A stretch of 64,000 nt of DNA from Chloroflexota bacterium. GTDB lineage: Bacteria; Chloroflexota; Dehalococcoidia; JACPEP01. Location: the NCBI GenBank assembly GCA_016183425.1, contig JACPEP010000001.1, positions 62,001-126,000 of the forward strand. Direction: 5' to 3'. Under the pieces are notes generated by a model. The model had not been told where the DNA came from and ran no database searches. It was given only the letters and a program-made list of their open reading frames with translations. Below are positions 8,809 to 15,798 of this stretch, one piece after another. Position 1 is the stretch's first letter. The number at the start of each line of letters is the position of its first letter. The position numbers and the translations under genes were made by a program.

Positions 8809-9060
8809 TTACCATGACTCCGCGGACAGGAACTCTCCCGACGTTGCTACTTGTATCTCCCCCATCTCTGGCTCTTCTGGGATTTTTGTGTATCCCTGCT
8901 GATAAATCCTGTCTAGCTCTTCATCGTTAACTTTTTGCAAATAACTCAGACAGGCTTGGCGAATTAGTTCGGATCTGGTTTTATGCTGCTTTTTAGACAA
9001 GCTATTCAAGTCTTTAAGGAGCATTTCATCAACTGGTACTTGTATCAACTTCTTGACCAC
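8809..9060 (-). CDS. Ribbon-helix-helix antitoxin partner of MazF
   Basis: An 83-residue protein with an N-terminal ribbon-helix-helix DNA-binding domain: the IQVPVDEMLLKDLNSLSKK beta strand and helix followed by TRSELIRQACLSYL. The acidic C-terminal tail (EEPEMGEIQVATSGEF) is the likely toxin-binding segment. The start is GTG at 9060, preceded by GGAGGG. RHH antitoxins of MazF toxins usually repress their own operon, and the promoter just upstream is packed with inverted repeats that fit this. Confidence 0.85.
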   Translation of the reverse strand: MVKKLIQVPVDEMLLKDLNSLSKKQHKTRSELIRQACLSYLQKVNDEELDRIYQQGYTKIPEEPEMGEIQVATSGEFLSAESW

Positions 9061-9071
9061 CTAATCCCTCC

Positions 9072-9118
9072 ACAATATTGTTACACAACATTGTACACAT
9101 TGCATTACACAATGTCAA
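9072..9118 (-). promoter_or_regulatory. Strong promoter with overlapping operator repeats for the RHH-mazF operon
   Basis: On the minus strand there is a -35 TTGACA (9113-9118), a 17-base spacer and a -10 TACAAT (9090-9095), close to the sigma-70 consensus. Overlapping it are the inverted pair ACATTGT (9088-9094) and ACAATGT (9109-9115), and a separate palindrome ACAATATTGT (9072-9081). The overlap of repeats with both promoter boxes is what an autorepressing RHH antitoxin would use. Confidence 0.75.
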
Positions 9119-9220
9119 AACAGCTTGCGAGATGGCGGGAGCTTCTGAAAGCTAACTAAGAGGTGTACAGAAAAACTGATGGTAAACGTCGGCTAATTTT
9201 CGCTAAAGTTTTGTGAACAA

Positions 9221-9266
9221 TGGGCGATACAGAACTTGAACCTCTGGCCTTCTGTGTGTAAAACAG
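9221..9266 (-). repeat. tRNA-Val 3' fragment, candidate attachment-site copy
   Basis: These 46 bases match 10876-10921 (the anticodon loop to discriminator base of tRNA-Val) at 44 positions, in the same orientation. The 5' part of a tRNA is absent, so this is not a functional gene. Such a duplicated tRNA 3' end is the usual product of tyrosine-recombinase integration at a tRNA gene. Confidence 0.85.
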
Positions 9267-9333
9267 CGGCGTCAAAACGGTGTGGCCCAAAGCTGCGGTT
9301 GCCAGGGAAAAGCATCTGGCTATCATCTAAAAA

Positions 9334-9609
9334 TCAGTCCCTCTGAACCCTTCGATAAGTGCTCTCGGTGCGCCTTCCCACTCGGAGAATGACCACCAGG
9401 TTTTCGTTGTCGTATACCTCATAGACCACACGATAATCCCCTACTCTGATACGGTAAGCCCGTTCTCCACCCTGAAGCTTGCGCACCCCCTGGGGACGGG
9501 GCTCCTCAGCCAAGGCCATTATGACAGGTTCCAGCCTATCCCGCACCGGGAGCAGCAGCCGTCTCAGCTCCCTGCCCGCCGCCGGAGAGATTTCCACCCT
9601 ATAGGGCAC
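9334..9609 (-). CDS. RelE/ParE-family toxin
   Basis: A 91-residue RelE/ParE-superfamily protein, expected to cleave ribosome-bound mRNA or, if ParE-like, to poison gyrase. The ORF-track start at 9723 is too early; GTG at 9609 begins VPYRVEISPAAGRELRRL, the family's normal first strand and helix. The family core LQGGERAYRIRVGDYRVVYEV and the terminal ILRVGRRTESTYRR are present. It overlaps the antitoxin stop by 11 bases, which indicates translational coupling. The RIRVGDYRVVYEV signature favours RelE over ParE, but this is not decisive. Confidence 0.87.
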   Translation of the reverse strand: MPYRVEISPAAGRELRRLLLPVRDRLEPVIMALAEEPRPQGVRKLQGGERAYRIRVGDYRVVYEVYDNENLVVILRVGRRTESTYRRVQRD

Positions 9610-9856
9610 TGGACTTTCTTGTCTCCTCCGCCTTAAGCTGCTTAAAGAATTCCCCCACCTCTGTGCCGCCCTTCTCCTGCCACTCCCCTCGAGCTCCCTC
9701 GATGGCGGGTAGGAGCTCGGCATCCTCCTGGGCTTCCAGCCATTCCCGCAGAGCCTCGGTCACCACATCCTTCAGGGGGCAGTTGCGCCGGGCTGCCTCC
9801 ACCTTCACCGCTGTATACAGGGCCTCATCCTCAAAGAGAACGGTCATCCTCTTCAT
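9599..9856 (-). CDS. Antitoxin partner of the RelE-like toxin
   Basis: An 85-residue protein. Residues 1-45 (MKRMTVLFEDEALYTAVKVEAAR, then PLKDVVTEALREWLE) resemble a ribbon-helix-helix DNA-binding domain. The C-terminal 40 residues are charged (GARGEWQEKGGTEVGEFFKQLKAEE) and would wrap the toxin. It precedes and overlaps relE. A consensus promoter and a TGACTCAGTCA palindrome lie upstream. Confidence 0.8.
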   Translation of the reverse strand: MKRMTVLFEDEALYTAVKVEAARRNCPLKDVVTEALREWLEAQEDAELLPAIEGARGEWQEKGGTEVGEFFKQLKAEETRKSSAL

Positions 9857-9878
9857 CTTTATTCTCCTATCCTATTGC

Positions 9879-9943
9879 TGACTCAGTCACTTCTACGCCG
9901 CTACGACAATTACTACTATACGCCCATACGCCTAACCCGTCAA
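9879..9943 (-). promoter_or_regulatory. Promoter and palindromic operator of the RelE toxin-antitoxin operon
   Basis: On the minus strand: -35 TTGACG (9938-9943), 17-base spacer, -10 TATAGT (9915-9920). In the short leader before the antitoxin ATG is the perfect 11-base palindrome TGACTCAGTCA (9879-9889), a plausible site for the antitoxin. Confidence 0.65.
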
Positions 9944-10099
9944 GCCTCCCTAATGGCTATGTGTAGTGGGTCTGCCGCTGTGGAGGCAGCAATGTAACAG
10001 GCTTTTATGGTGGCTGGTTGGCTTTGTGGTGGAGCTGCGTGGACGGTATTAAGAACTTTCAGCCTAACTTTCCAACATTAGGCCAAGGTTATACAGCGA

Positions 10100-10825
10100 T
10101 CATGCGCCCGTGAAAGACTTGCATGATTGAAATTGCTCGAATGCTACCAACAGAATACCTCTTTTTTGCAACTCCGCTGCAAGTCCCTTAATTAACCCCT
10201 TCACTTGTTCATCTTGTTCGTTCTGTATCCAGGCTGATACATCCCATGAAAAGTCTATGAAGATAAACTTACTAGAGGCTTCAACTTTACTTAGCTGCTC
10301 TTCTCCCTTGTGCAGAGTATTCTTGACTTTTCTGAGGAGGGGATTTTCCCCGATGTTGGAGGATATGAGTCTCATGTTTACTGTTCGTACCTCACCCTGA
10401 TGACTCTTGAAATAGTCCCTATCTTCGTCTGAGGTCCGAATCTTCTTGCATGCCATCGCTGCGACAACCTGACCCGTATCGTCTTGGACTATTAAATCGG
10501 GCGGTTCTGAGAACCGAACCTCCTGTGACGGGTATTTATCTCTTAACCAGCCCCATCCGAGAACCTCAACCAAAGCCTCAAGGAATTGATCGTCGTATTC
10601 TCTCCTGAACTGTGTCGCACTTTTGGGAATTATATTGCTGAACCTTTTGGCAAGCTTCTCTTTCTCCGTATATGGCATGTCGCTGACGATCCTATCTAGC
10701 TTAACCAGAAGCTGTATAACTGCATTTTGCTGTCTGGCTTTGAATATCCAAGCTTGCCTACTGCTGATTTCCCCAGCCTTCTGTTCAAAGGTGCCCATTA
10801 CTTGCTGCAAGTTGTCGTAGGTCAT
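10100..10825 (-). CDS. Orphan protein with a PD-(D/E)xK nuclease-like segment
   Basis: A 241-residue soluble protein that I cannot place in a named family. The middle section reads EVRFSEPPDLIVQDDTG, then VVAAMACKKIRT, laid out like a PD-(D/E)xK core (P-D ... hydrophobic strand ... xCK). The position that usually carries the catalytic Glu/Asp two residues before the Lys is Ala here, so activity may be lost or shifted. The N-terminal third is helical and charged. A FIFIDFSWDVSAW strand and LLVAFEQF at the end suggest an alpha/beta fold throughout. The gene is alone, AT-rich, and lies directly behind the 3' end of tRNA-Val, inside the repeat-bounded segment. It could be a solitary anti-phage or restriction-related gene; that is inference. 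Confidence 0.6.
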   Translation of the reverse strand: MTYDNLQQVMGTFEQKAGEISSRQAWIFKARQQNAVIQLLVKLDRIVSDMPYTEKEKLAKRFSNIIPKSATQFRREYDDQFLEALVEVLGWGWLRDKYPSQEVRFSEPPDLIVQDDTGQVVAAMACKKIRTSDEDRDYFKSHQGEVRTVNMRLISSNIGENPLLRKVKNTLHKGEEQLSKVEASSKFIFIDFSWDVSAWIQNEQDEQVKGLIKGLAAELQKRGILLVAFEQFQSCKSFTGA

Positions 10826-10875
10826 CTCTACTTAGGAATACATCCTATTAGCTAATTCTGCTTAGCTTTTGCAAG

Positions 10876-10949
10876 TGGGCGATAGAGGACTTGAACCTCT
10901 GGCCTTCTGTGTGTAAAACAGACGCTCTAGCCGACTGAGCTAATCGCCC
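10876..10949 (-). tRNA. tRNA-Val (anticodon TAC)
   Basis: A complete 74-base cloverleaf: acceptor GGGCGAT/ATCGCCC, D stem GCTC/GAGC, anticodon stem TCTGT/ACAGA with loop TTTACAC (anticodon TAC, reads GUA), variable loop AGGCC, T arm AGAGG-TTCAAGT-CCTCT, and discriminator A. CCA is not encoded. Its 3' end borders the small accessory island, and a near-copy of the 3' two-thirds lies 1.65 kb away. Confidence 0.96.
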
Positions 10950-10988
10950 CCAAAGCCGCCAATCCCTCGGGCGTTTTTTGCCTTACCC

Positions 10989-11017
10989 AATATAGCACAC
11001 ACTCCCGAAGCTGTAAA
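10989..11017 (-). promoter_or_regulatory. Promoter of tRNA-Val
   Basis: On the minus strand: -35 TTTACA (11012-11017), 17-base spacer and -10 TATATT (10989-10994), placing transcription start some 30-35 bases before the tRNA 5' end. Confidence 0.65.
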
Positions 11018-11059
11018 CGTCAGCCATCCCTGGGGTTCTTCTCTGGGAGTGCCTGTTTG

Positions 11060-11068
11060 TGGTATACT
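11060..11068 (+). promoter_or_regulatory. Possible extended -10 element for the glycan locus
   Basis: TGGTATACT fits an extended -10 (TGn plus TATACT), about 80 bases before the first glycan gene. No good -35 lies at the right spacing, so the call is tentative. Confidence 0.35.
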
Positions 11069-11146
11069 GCCAGGGGTGCGAAGAATAGGGCGCCGTCCTC
11101 GGTCGAAAACTCGACTCCGGCGAGCGGTGCGGGACAAAGGGCATTC

Positions 11147-12778
11147 ATGGCCTGGGTGCGAGTAATCCTGCTTTTAGTGTTCTTATCCAGCGGGGCAGGG
11201 ATGGCCATGGTGCCCAATCCATTCACGACTCGACCTCCCGCCCCCCTCGCTGCTTATTCAATTCCCCATACCGATGTCAACCCCCTGGGCGCCAATTTCT
11301 TCCTTGAACGAGAGGTGGAGGAGTGGAAGAGGGAGCTGACTTTCAAGATGGCCCGGGATGTCGGGATAGGATGGGCCAAGGTGCAGTTCAGTTGGGAAAG
11401 CATCGAGCCCAAAAAGGGGCAGTTCTTCGATGAAAAGTATCGTCAGAGCACCTGGGACAAGTACGACGCCATAGTAGCCCTGGCGGAAAAATATGGCCTT
11501 CGCCTCATTGTGCGCCTGGATCGGCCCCCCAACTGGAGCCGCAAGGATAATCAGTATCCCACCGCCCCTCCCGACAACTTTAAGGACTACGGTGACTTCG
11601 TGGCCGCGGTAGTGTCTCGATACCGAGGCCGGGTGGAATATTATCAGATCTGGAATGAGCCCAATATCTGGCCAGAATGGGGAGCCCGAGGGGTGAGACC
11701 GGAGGAATACGTGGCCCTTCTTAAAGTAGCCTACCAGCGGGCTAAGGAGGCCAACCCCAATGCAGTCATCCTCAGCGCTCCCCTGGCCCAGACCCTGGAA
11801 AAGAGCCCGCGCGATCTCAACGAGATAGACTACCTGGGGGCCATGTACCAGGCCGGCGCCCGCCCTTACTTCGATATCCTGCTGGCCAACGGCTATGGTT
11901 TCGACCGCCCCCCCCAAGACCCTCCCGACCCGGCGGTGCTCAACTTCTCTCGCGTCATGCTTCTCAGAGAGGTAATGGTGCGCAACGGCGACGCGACCAA
12001 GGCGGTGTGGCTCAATGAGTTCGGATGGAATGCCTCGCCGCCCACTTTTCCTCCGGAAAAGCTCTTCTGGAGGCGGGTCACGGAGGAGGAACAGGCCCGC
12101 TATACCTATCAAGGCATCCAGATGGCCCGCAGTTGGGGCTGGGTGGGGGTGGTGAACATCTGGTACTTCCGTCAGGTGGGGGACATAACGGCGGATAGCT
12201 CTGACTATTATTTCCGCCTGGTGGACACCGATTTCACGCCTCGCTTCGCCTATTATCGGATAGCAGAGTTGGCCCAGCAACTGCGCGTGGCTCCGCCCGG
12301 ACTGCAACAGGAAACCAGCCCGGCGGCAAAAAAGGATGGCCTTTGGGCGCTACAATTAGTAAAGGGTGCCTCCGGGGGGACCGTACTGGTGAGCGCCAGC
12401 CCGGGGGACTCCCTGACCTTCACCTTCTACGGCACCGAGGTGGCCCTCCTCTACCAGGGCGACGCCGACGCTGGGATGCTGGAGGTCACCGTGGATGGCT
12501 CCACCCAGGAAAAACGGGGAGTGATAGACCTCTACCGCCCCTCCGCCTCCCCTCAGAGCCGGGTCACCCTGGCCCAAGGATTGTCTCCGGGGGTACACAC
12601 TCTTAAGCTCACCGTAACCGCGCAAAGGAATCCCGCCTCTCTAGGCCGCCGGGCCATCATCGATGGCTTTGAGGTTGCCTATCGTCCTTCCTGGCGGCCT
12701 TTTTACGATCTCGTCGTCCTGAATGGCTTGAGCCTTCTCCTTCTCATCGCCTCCTTTCGCTGGAAGAGGGCTAGATGA
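11147..12778 (+). CDS. Secreted or anchored clan-A glycoside hydrolase-like protein (GH39/GH5-type fold)
   Basis: A 543-residue enzyme-like protein with a TIM-barrel region. The ORF-track TTG at 11057 is rejected: ATG at 11147 opens onto a signal-like segment (MAWVRVILLLVFLSSG). Candidate catalytic residues are the acid/base Glu in IWNEPNIWPEW (near residue 169) and the nucleophile Glu in VWLNEFGWNAS (near residue 288). An Asn-Glu pair on strand 4 and a Glu on strand 7 is the clan GH-A pattern. Residues 385-510 look like a beta-sandwich (a carbohydrate-binding-type domain), and the C-terminus has a hydrophobic segment followed by WKRAR, which suggests membrane anchoring. It heads the surface-glycan locus, so it may trim or remodel the exported polymer. 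The substrate is unknown. Confidence 0.75.
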   Translation: MAWVRVILLLVFLSSGAGMAMVPNPFTTRPPAPLAAYSIPHTDVNPLGANFFLEREVEEWKRELTFKMARDVGIGWAKVQFSWESIEPKKGQFFDEKYRQSTWDKYDAIVALAEKYGLRLIVRLDRPPNWSRKDNQYPTAPPDNFKDYGDFVAAVVSRYRGRVEYYQIWNEPNIWPEWGARGVRPEEYVALLKVAYQRAKEANPNAVILSAPLAQTLEKSPRDLNEIDYLGAMYQAGARPYFDILLANGYGFDRPPQDPPDPAVLNFSRVMLLREVMVRNGDATKAVWLNEFGWNASPPTFPPEKLFWRRVTEEEQARYTYQGIQMARSWGWVGVVNIWYFRQVGDITADSSDYYFRLVDTDFTPRFAYYRIAELAQQLRVAPPGLQQETSPAAKKDGLWALQLVKGASGGTVLVSASPGDSLTFTFYGTEVALLYQGDADAGMLEVTVDGSTQEKRGVIDLYRPSASPQSRVTLAQGLSPGVHTLKLTVTAQRNPASLGRRAIIDGFEVAYRPSWRPFYDLVVLNGLSLLLLIASFRWKRAR

Positions 12779-14364
12779 AAGGGCAGTGGACGGTGGCCCT
12801 GGCGCTGCTCCTCTATCTCTCCCTCTCTCTATACCAGATTCAGCTACCTGGCCTGTATTACGATGAGGCCGCCGACGCCGTGCCCACCATGCAACTTCTC
12901 CAAGGACAACCGGTGGAGCTTCTTAATGGCGCTGGCATATGGCTGGGGGGTCGGGCCTTGCCCATCATGGTCTGGGATTATGTGGGGGCGGTTAACACCT
13001 ACGCTCTCCTCCCCTTCTTTGCTCTACTGGGCGTAAACGTCTTTTCCCTGCGACTGATGACGGTGGCCGGGGGCGTTCTCACCCTTCTCTTAACCTATCA
13101 ATTGGCTCGAGAGCTCTTCCCCCGAGGGGTGGCGGCGGTGAGCATTTTTCTTTTGGCGGTGCATCCTTCTTTCGTGTTCTGGAACCGGCAGGGGATCCAC
13201 GTCACCTCGCTGATGACAGTCATGGCCCTGGGAGCCTCCCTCTGCCTTCTGCGCTGGCGTCGTGAGGGAGGGTGGGGTTACCTGATGGGGGGCGCCTTCC
13301 TGCTCGGCCTGGGGCTCAGTGCCAAGCTCCTCTTCCTTTGGTTCGTGGTCGCGGTGATAGTGGCCTTTCTTATCAAAGAGAAGAGCACTTACGAAGCACC
13401 CGGCGGAGGGGGCCCAATAAAGGGCTGGCACCTGGGGCCCGCCCTGGTAGCCTTCCTTGCGGGAACTGGGATGCTCCTCCTCTACAACCTGGAGACCGGG
13501 GGAACCCTGAATGTTCTGGGCAAGAACCTGATGGTAAGCCAGTACGGGGTCAGCAATCTGGCCTATCTCACCAACCTCCGGGCCCGTCTCGATAACCTGG
13601 GCTCATTGTTAGACGGAGGCCACCTGTGGTACCTGGGAGGTATTTTTCAGCACGGGAGCTATCCCATTCTGGGGGTGGTGGCGGCGGGGGTAACGGTGGC
13701 GGGAGCGTCACGCCTCCAGGGTCGAACCTACGCCGCTGGCGTGACCTTCCTACTGGTGGTATTGGCCCTCTACCTTCTCCAAAGTGCCTTTACCATATCC
13801 GGCTTATGGCCCACCCACCTCTTCCTTATCCTGCCCCTCTTGATGGTAATGACAGCGGTAGCTTTGTACTTTGTGCAGCAATGGGCACCCTACGGCCTCG
13901 TGGTCAGCAGCGGCGTGCTTTTGCTCCTGGTGAGTCAGAGTATGTACGTTAACCTCCGATACCACCAGGTTCTGGGGGAAACGGGGGGACGGCGCCACCA
14001 CTCCGATGCCATCTATCGCCTGGCGGACTACCTGGTGGAGGCCAATTCGCACGGGGCGGGCCAGCCTATGGCCATGGACTGGGGCATCAAAGCCAACATA
14101 CAGATACTCACCCAGGGAAAAGTAAACCCTCAGGAGATCTTCCAGTATACGCCTCAGGCCAACGACGCCTTTCGAGATTGGCTCTATGGGGCCCTTCACA
14201 ACCCGGACAATCTCTATCTCTTCCACACCCCTGAGGCTACCGTCTATCCCCGCTTCGAAGCCTTTCGGGACCTGGCCGTCAAGCTGGGCAACCAGGTGCA
14301 TCTGGAGGCCACCGTCAGGGAGCGGGACGGCACGCCCTTATACCTGGTATACTCCGCCCGATAG
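12775..14364 (+). CDS. GT-C fold membrane glycosyltransferase (PMT/ArnT-like)
   Basis: A 529-residue multi-spanning membrane protein of the dolichyl/polyprenyl-phosphate-sugar transferase type. It begins with a TM helix followed by an extracytoplasmic loop carrying YYDEAADAVP; an acidic pair at this place is the catalytic signature of the PMT/ArnT/GT83-like GT-C enzymes. About ten further hydrophobic segments follow, then a soluble C-terminal domain of 150 residues. The start ATG overlaps the glycoside hydrolase stop (ATGA). Enzymes of this type take a lipid-phosphate-linked sugar and place it on a protein or lipid acceptor outside the membrane; donor and acceptor here are unknown. Confidence 0.78.
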   Translation: MKGQWTVALALLLYLSLSLYQIQLPGLYYDEAADAVPTMQLLQGQPVELLNGAGIWLGGRALPIMVWDYVGAVNTYALLPFFALLGVNVFSLRLMTVAGGVLTLLLTYQLARELFPRGVAAVSIFLLAVHPSFVFWNRQGIHVTSLMTVMALGASLCLLRWRREGGWGYLMGGAFLLGLGLSAKLLFLWFVVAVIVAFLIKEKSTYEAPGGGGPIKGWHLGPALVAFLAGTGMLLLYNLETGGTLNVLGKNLMVSQYGVSNLAYLTNLRARLDNLGSLLDGGHLWYLGGIFQHGSYPILGVVAAGVTVAGASRLQGRTYAAGVTFLLVVLALYLLQSAFTISGLWPTHLFLILPLLMVMTAVALYFVQQWAPYGLVVSSGVLLLLVSQSMYVNLRYHQVLGETGGRRHHSDAIYRLADYLVEANSHGAGQPMAMDWGIKANIQILTQGKVNPQEIFQYTPQANDAFRDWLYGALHNPDNLYLFHTPEATVYPRFEAFRDLAVKLGNQVHLEATVRERDGTPLYLVYSAR

Positions 14365-14367
14365 GCA

Positions 14368-15798
14368 ATGGGAATCATAGTTGCCAGGAGAAGGGGAGCA
14401 GTGACCGGGGCCAAAGGCTGGCTAAAGAACACCTTACCTTTTTCAGCTCTGGGCGTCACTCTCGCCGTCTACTACCTGGCCCCCTCCCTCTGGCTCACGG
14501 GGATGGCAGCGGCCCTCTTTATCTTTCTCTGCTGGTGGCGCTTGGAGATGGGGCTGAGCTACGTCATCCTGACCATGCCCTTCTATTTCTTTCCCAAAGA
14601 GATGGATCCTGCCTTGTGGGGTATACCGGGTGTGGCGGGCCGCCTGGAGACGCTGCGTTTCAGTGTCGCTGAATTCGTAGTACTGGCCTGCCTGGCGGCC
14701 TGGGTTCTGCGACGACTTACTGGCGTGGATAGGGGGTGGGGGGCTTTCTCAGGAGGCAGAAAAACCTGGCTGCCACCCCTGGCCCTCCTGGGAGCGGCCA
14801 GCCTCTCCCTTTTGGCCAGCCAGTACCTTTGGGTGAGCCTCCGGGAGTACCGAACGGTCATCCTGGAGCCCCTTATCTTCTACTTTCTAGCCATGGTGAC
14901 CATAAAGGGAGACAGAGAGCTGCAGCTCTATTTTGACAGCGTACTTCTCCTGGGGGTGGGGATGGCGGCCATCACCCTGTACCACTACTTTGTGGTGGGG
15001 GAGGTGGAGGTGGTGGGGGCGGCAGGAAGGGCGTTGGCCATCTACTACTCCCCCAATCAGTTGGGCCTCTTCCTGGGACGATTGGTTCCCTTGGCCCTGG
15101 TGCTCGCTCTCGTCGGCGGTGCCAGCAAAAGGTGGCTTTGGGTCGCCGTAGCCGGGGGGCTCCTCCTCTCTCTTTACGTTACCTATTCCCGGGGGGCGTG
15201 GCTGGCCGTGGCGTTGGCCATGATTTTTTCTTTATGGTTTTGGCGCCGAATGCCCCTCCTCACATGGCTGGTGGTGGCGGGGGGCGCTCTCATTTTCTTG
15301 CCTTTCTTGCCCTGGGAGCGCTTGGCCGGAGGCCCCTCCCTCTGGCAACGCTGGTACATCTGGCAGGCAGCCCTGAGCATAATCCGCGACCATCCCATCA
15401 TGGGGATCGGGCTGGACAATTTCCTTTATTACTATCCCCGCTACATGCTGGAGGCGGCCTGGGCCGAGCCCAACCTCTCCCACCCCCACAACATCCTACT
15501 GGATTTCTGGACCCGACTGGGGGTTTGGGGCGTGGGGGCCATAATCTGGCTACAAATGGCCTTTTGGGGCACCGGCTGGCGGTTGCATAGTTCCCTCAAG
15601 GAAGGTAAACTGCAAGGGATGGTTCTGGCCCTTATGGCCAGTATGGTGAGCTTTCTTGTTCATGGCTTTATAGATAATAGCTTCTTTATTATCGATCTGG
15701 CCTACTTTTTCTGGCTCACCTTCGCCCTCATAATGGGAATTGAGGCTGCGGCGGGGACGGGGACAATGGCAGTCCCTCAGGAGGATGAAAGTAAATGA
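14368..15798 (+). CDS. O-antigen ligase/polymerase-like membrane protein (Wzy_C family)
   Basis: A 476-residue polytopic protein of the WaaL/Wzy superfamily. About 11 hydrophobic segments are visible, and a long extracytoplasmic loop carries the family signature: HPIMGIGLDNF, then NLSHPHNILLDFWTRLGVWG with the characteristic His. A YVTYSRGAWLAVAL segment precedes it. Members join or polymerise undecaprenyl-linked glycans on the outer face of the membrane. The start ATG lies 4 bases after the GT-C gene, and the last codons overlap the next gene. No lipid A genes are present, so a Wzy-like polymerase or a glycoprotein/teichoic-type ligase is more likely than a true LPS ligase. Confidence 0.83.
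   Translation: MGIIVARRRGAVTGAKGWLKNTLPFSALGVTLAVYYLAPSLWLTGMAAALFIFLCWWRLEMGLSYVILTMPFYFFPKEMDPALWGIPGVAGRLETLRFSVAEFVVLACLAAWVLRRLTGVDRGWGAFSGGRKTWLPPLALLGAASLSLLASQYLWVSLREYRTVILEPLIFYFLAMVTIKGDRELQLYFDSVLLLGVGMAAITLYHYFVVGEVEVVGAAGRALAIYYSPNQLGLFLGRLVPLALVLALVGGASKRWLWVAVAGGLLLSLYVTYSRGAWLAVALAMIFSLWFWRRMPLLTWLVVAGGALIFLPFLPWERLAGGPSLWQRWYIWQAALSIIRDHPIMGIGLDNFLYYYPRYMLEAAWAEPNLSHPHNILLDFWTRLGVWGVGAIIWLQMAFWGTGWRLHSSLKEGKLQGMVLALMASMVSFLVHGFIDNSFFIIDLAYFFWLTFALIMGIEAAAGTGTMAVPQEDESK

Larger units (their letters stand above)
9221..10921. mobile_element. Small tRNA-Val-bounded genomic island (integrase-less remnant)
   Basis: A segment of about 1.65 kb is delimited by direct repeats: the tRNA-Val 3' fragment at 9221-9266 and the intact tRNA-Val at 10876-10949, whose 3' end faces the segment. 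The content is accessory: a RelE/RHH toxin-antitoxin pair and a nuclease-like orphan, all on the minus strand and more AT-rich than the surroundings. No integrase or excisionase is present, so it is either a decayed island or one mobilised in trans. The neighbouring MazF pair lies just outside the repeat. Confidence 0.7.

Noticed and set aside
9221-9294. Second functional tRNA-Val gene
   Set aside because: Only the anticodon loop to the 3' end is present; the 5' acceptor strand and D arm have no counterpart.
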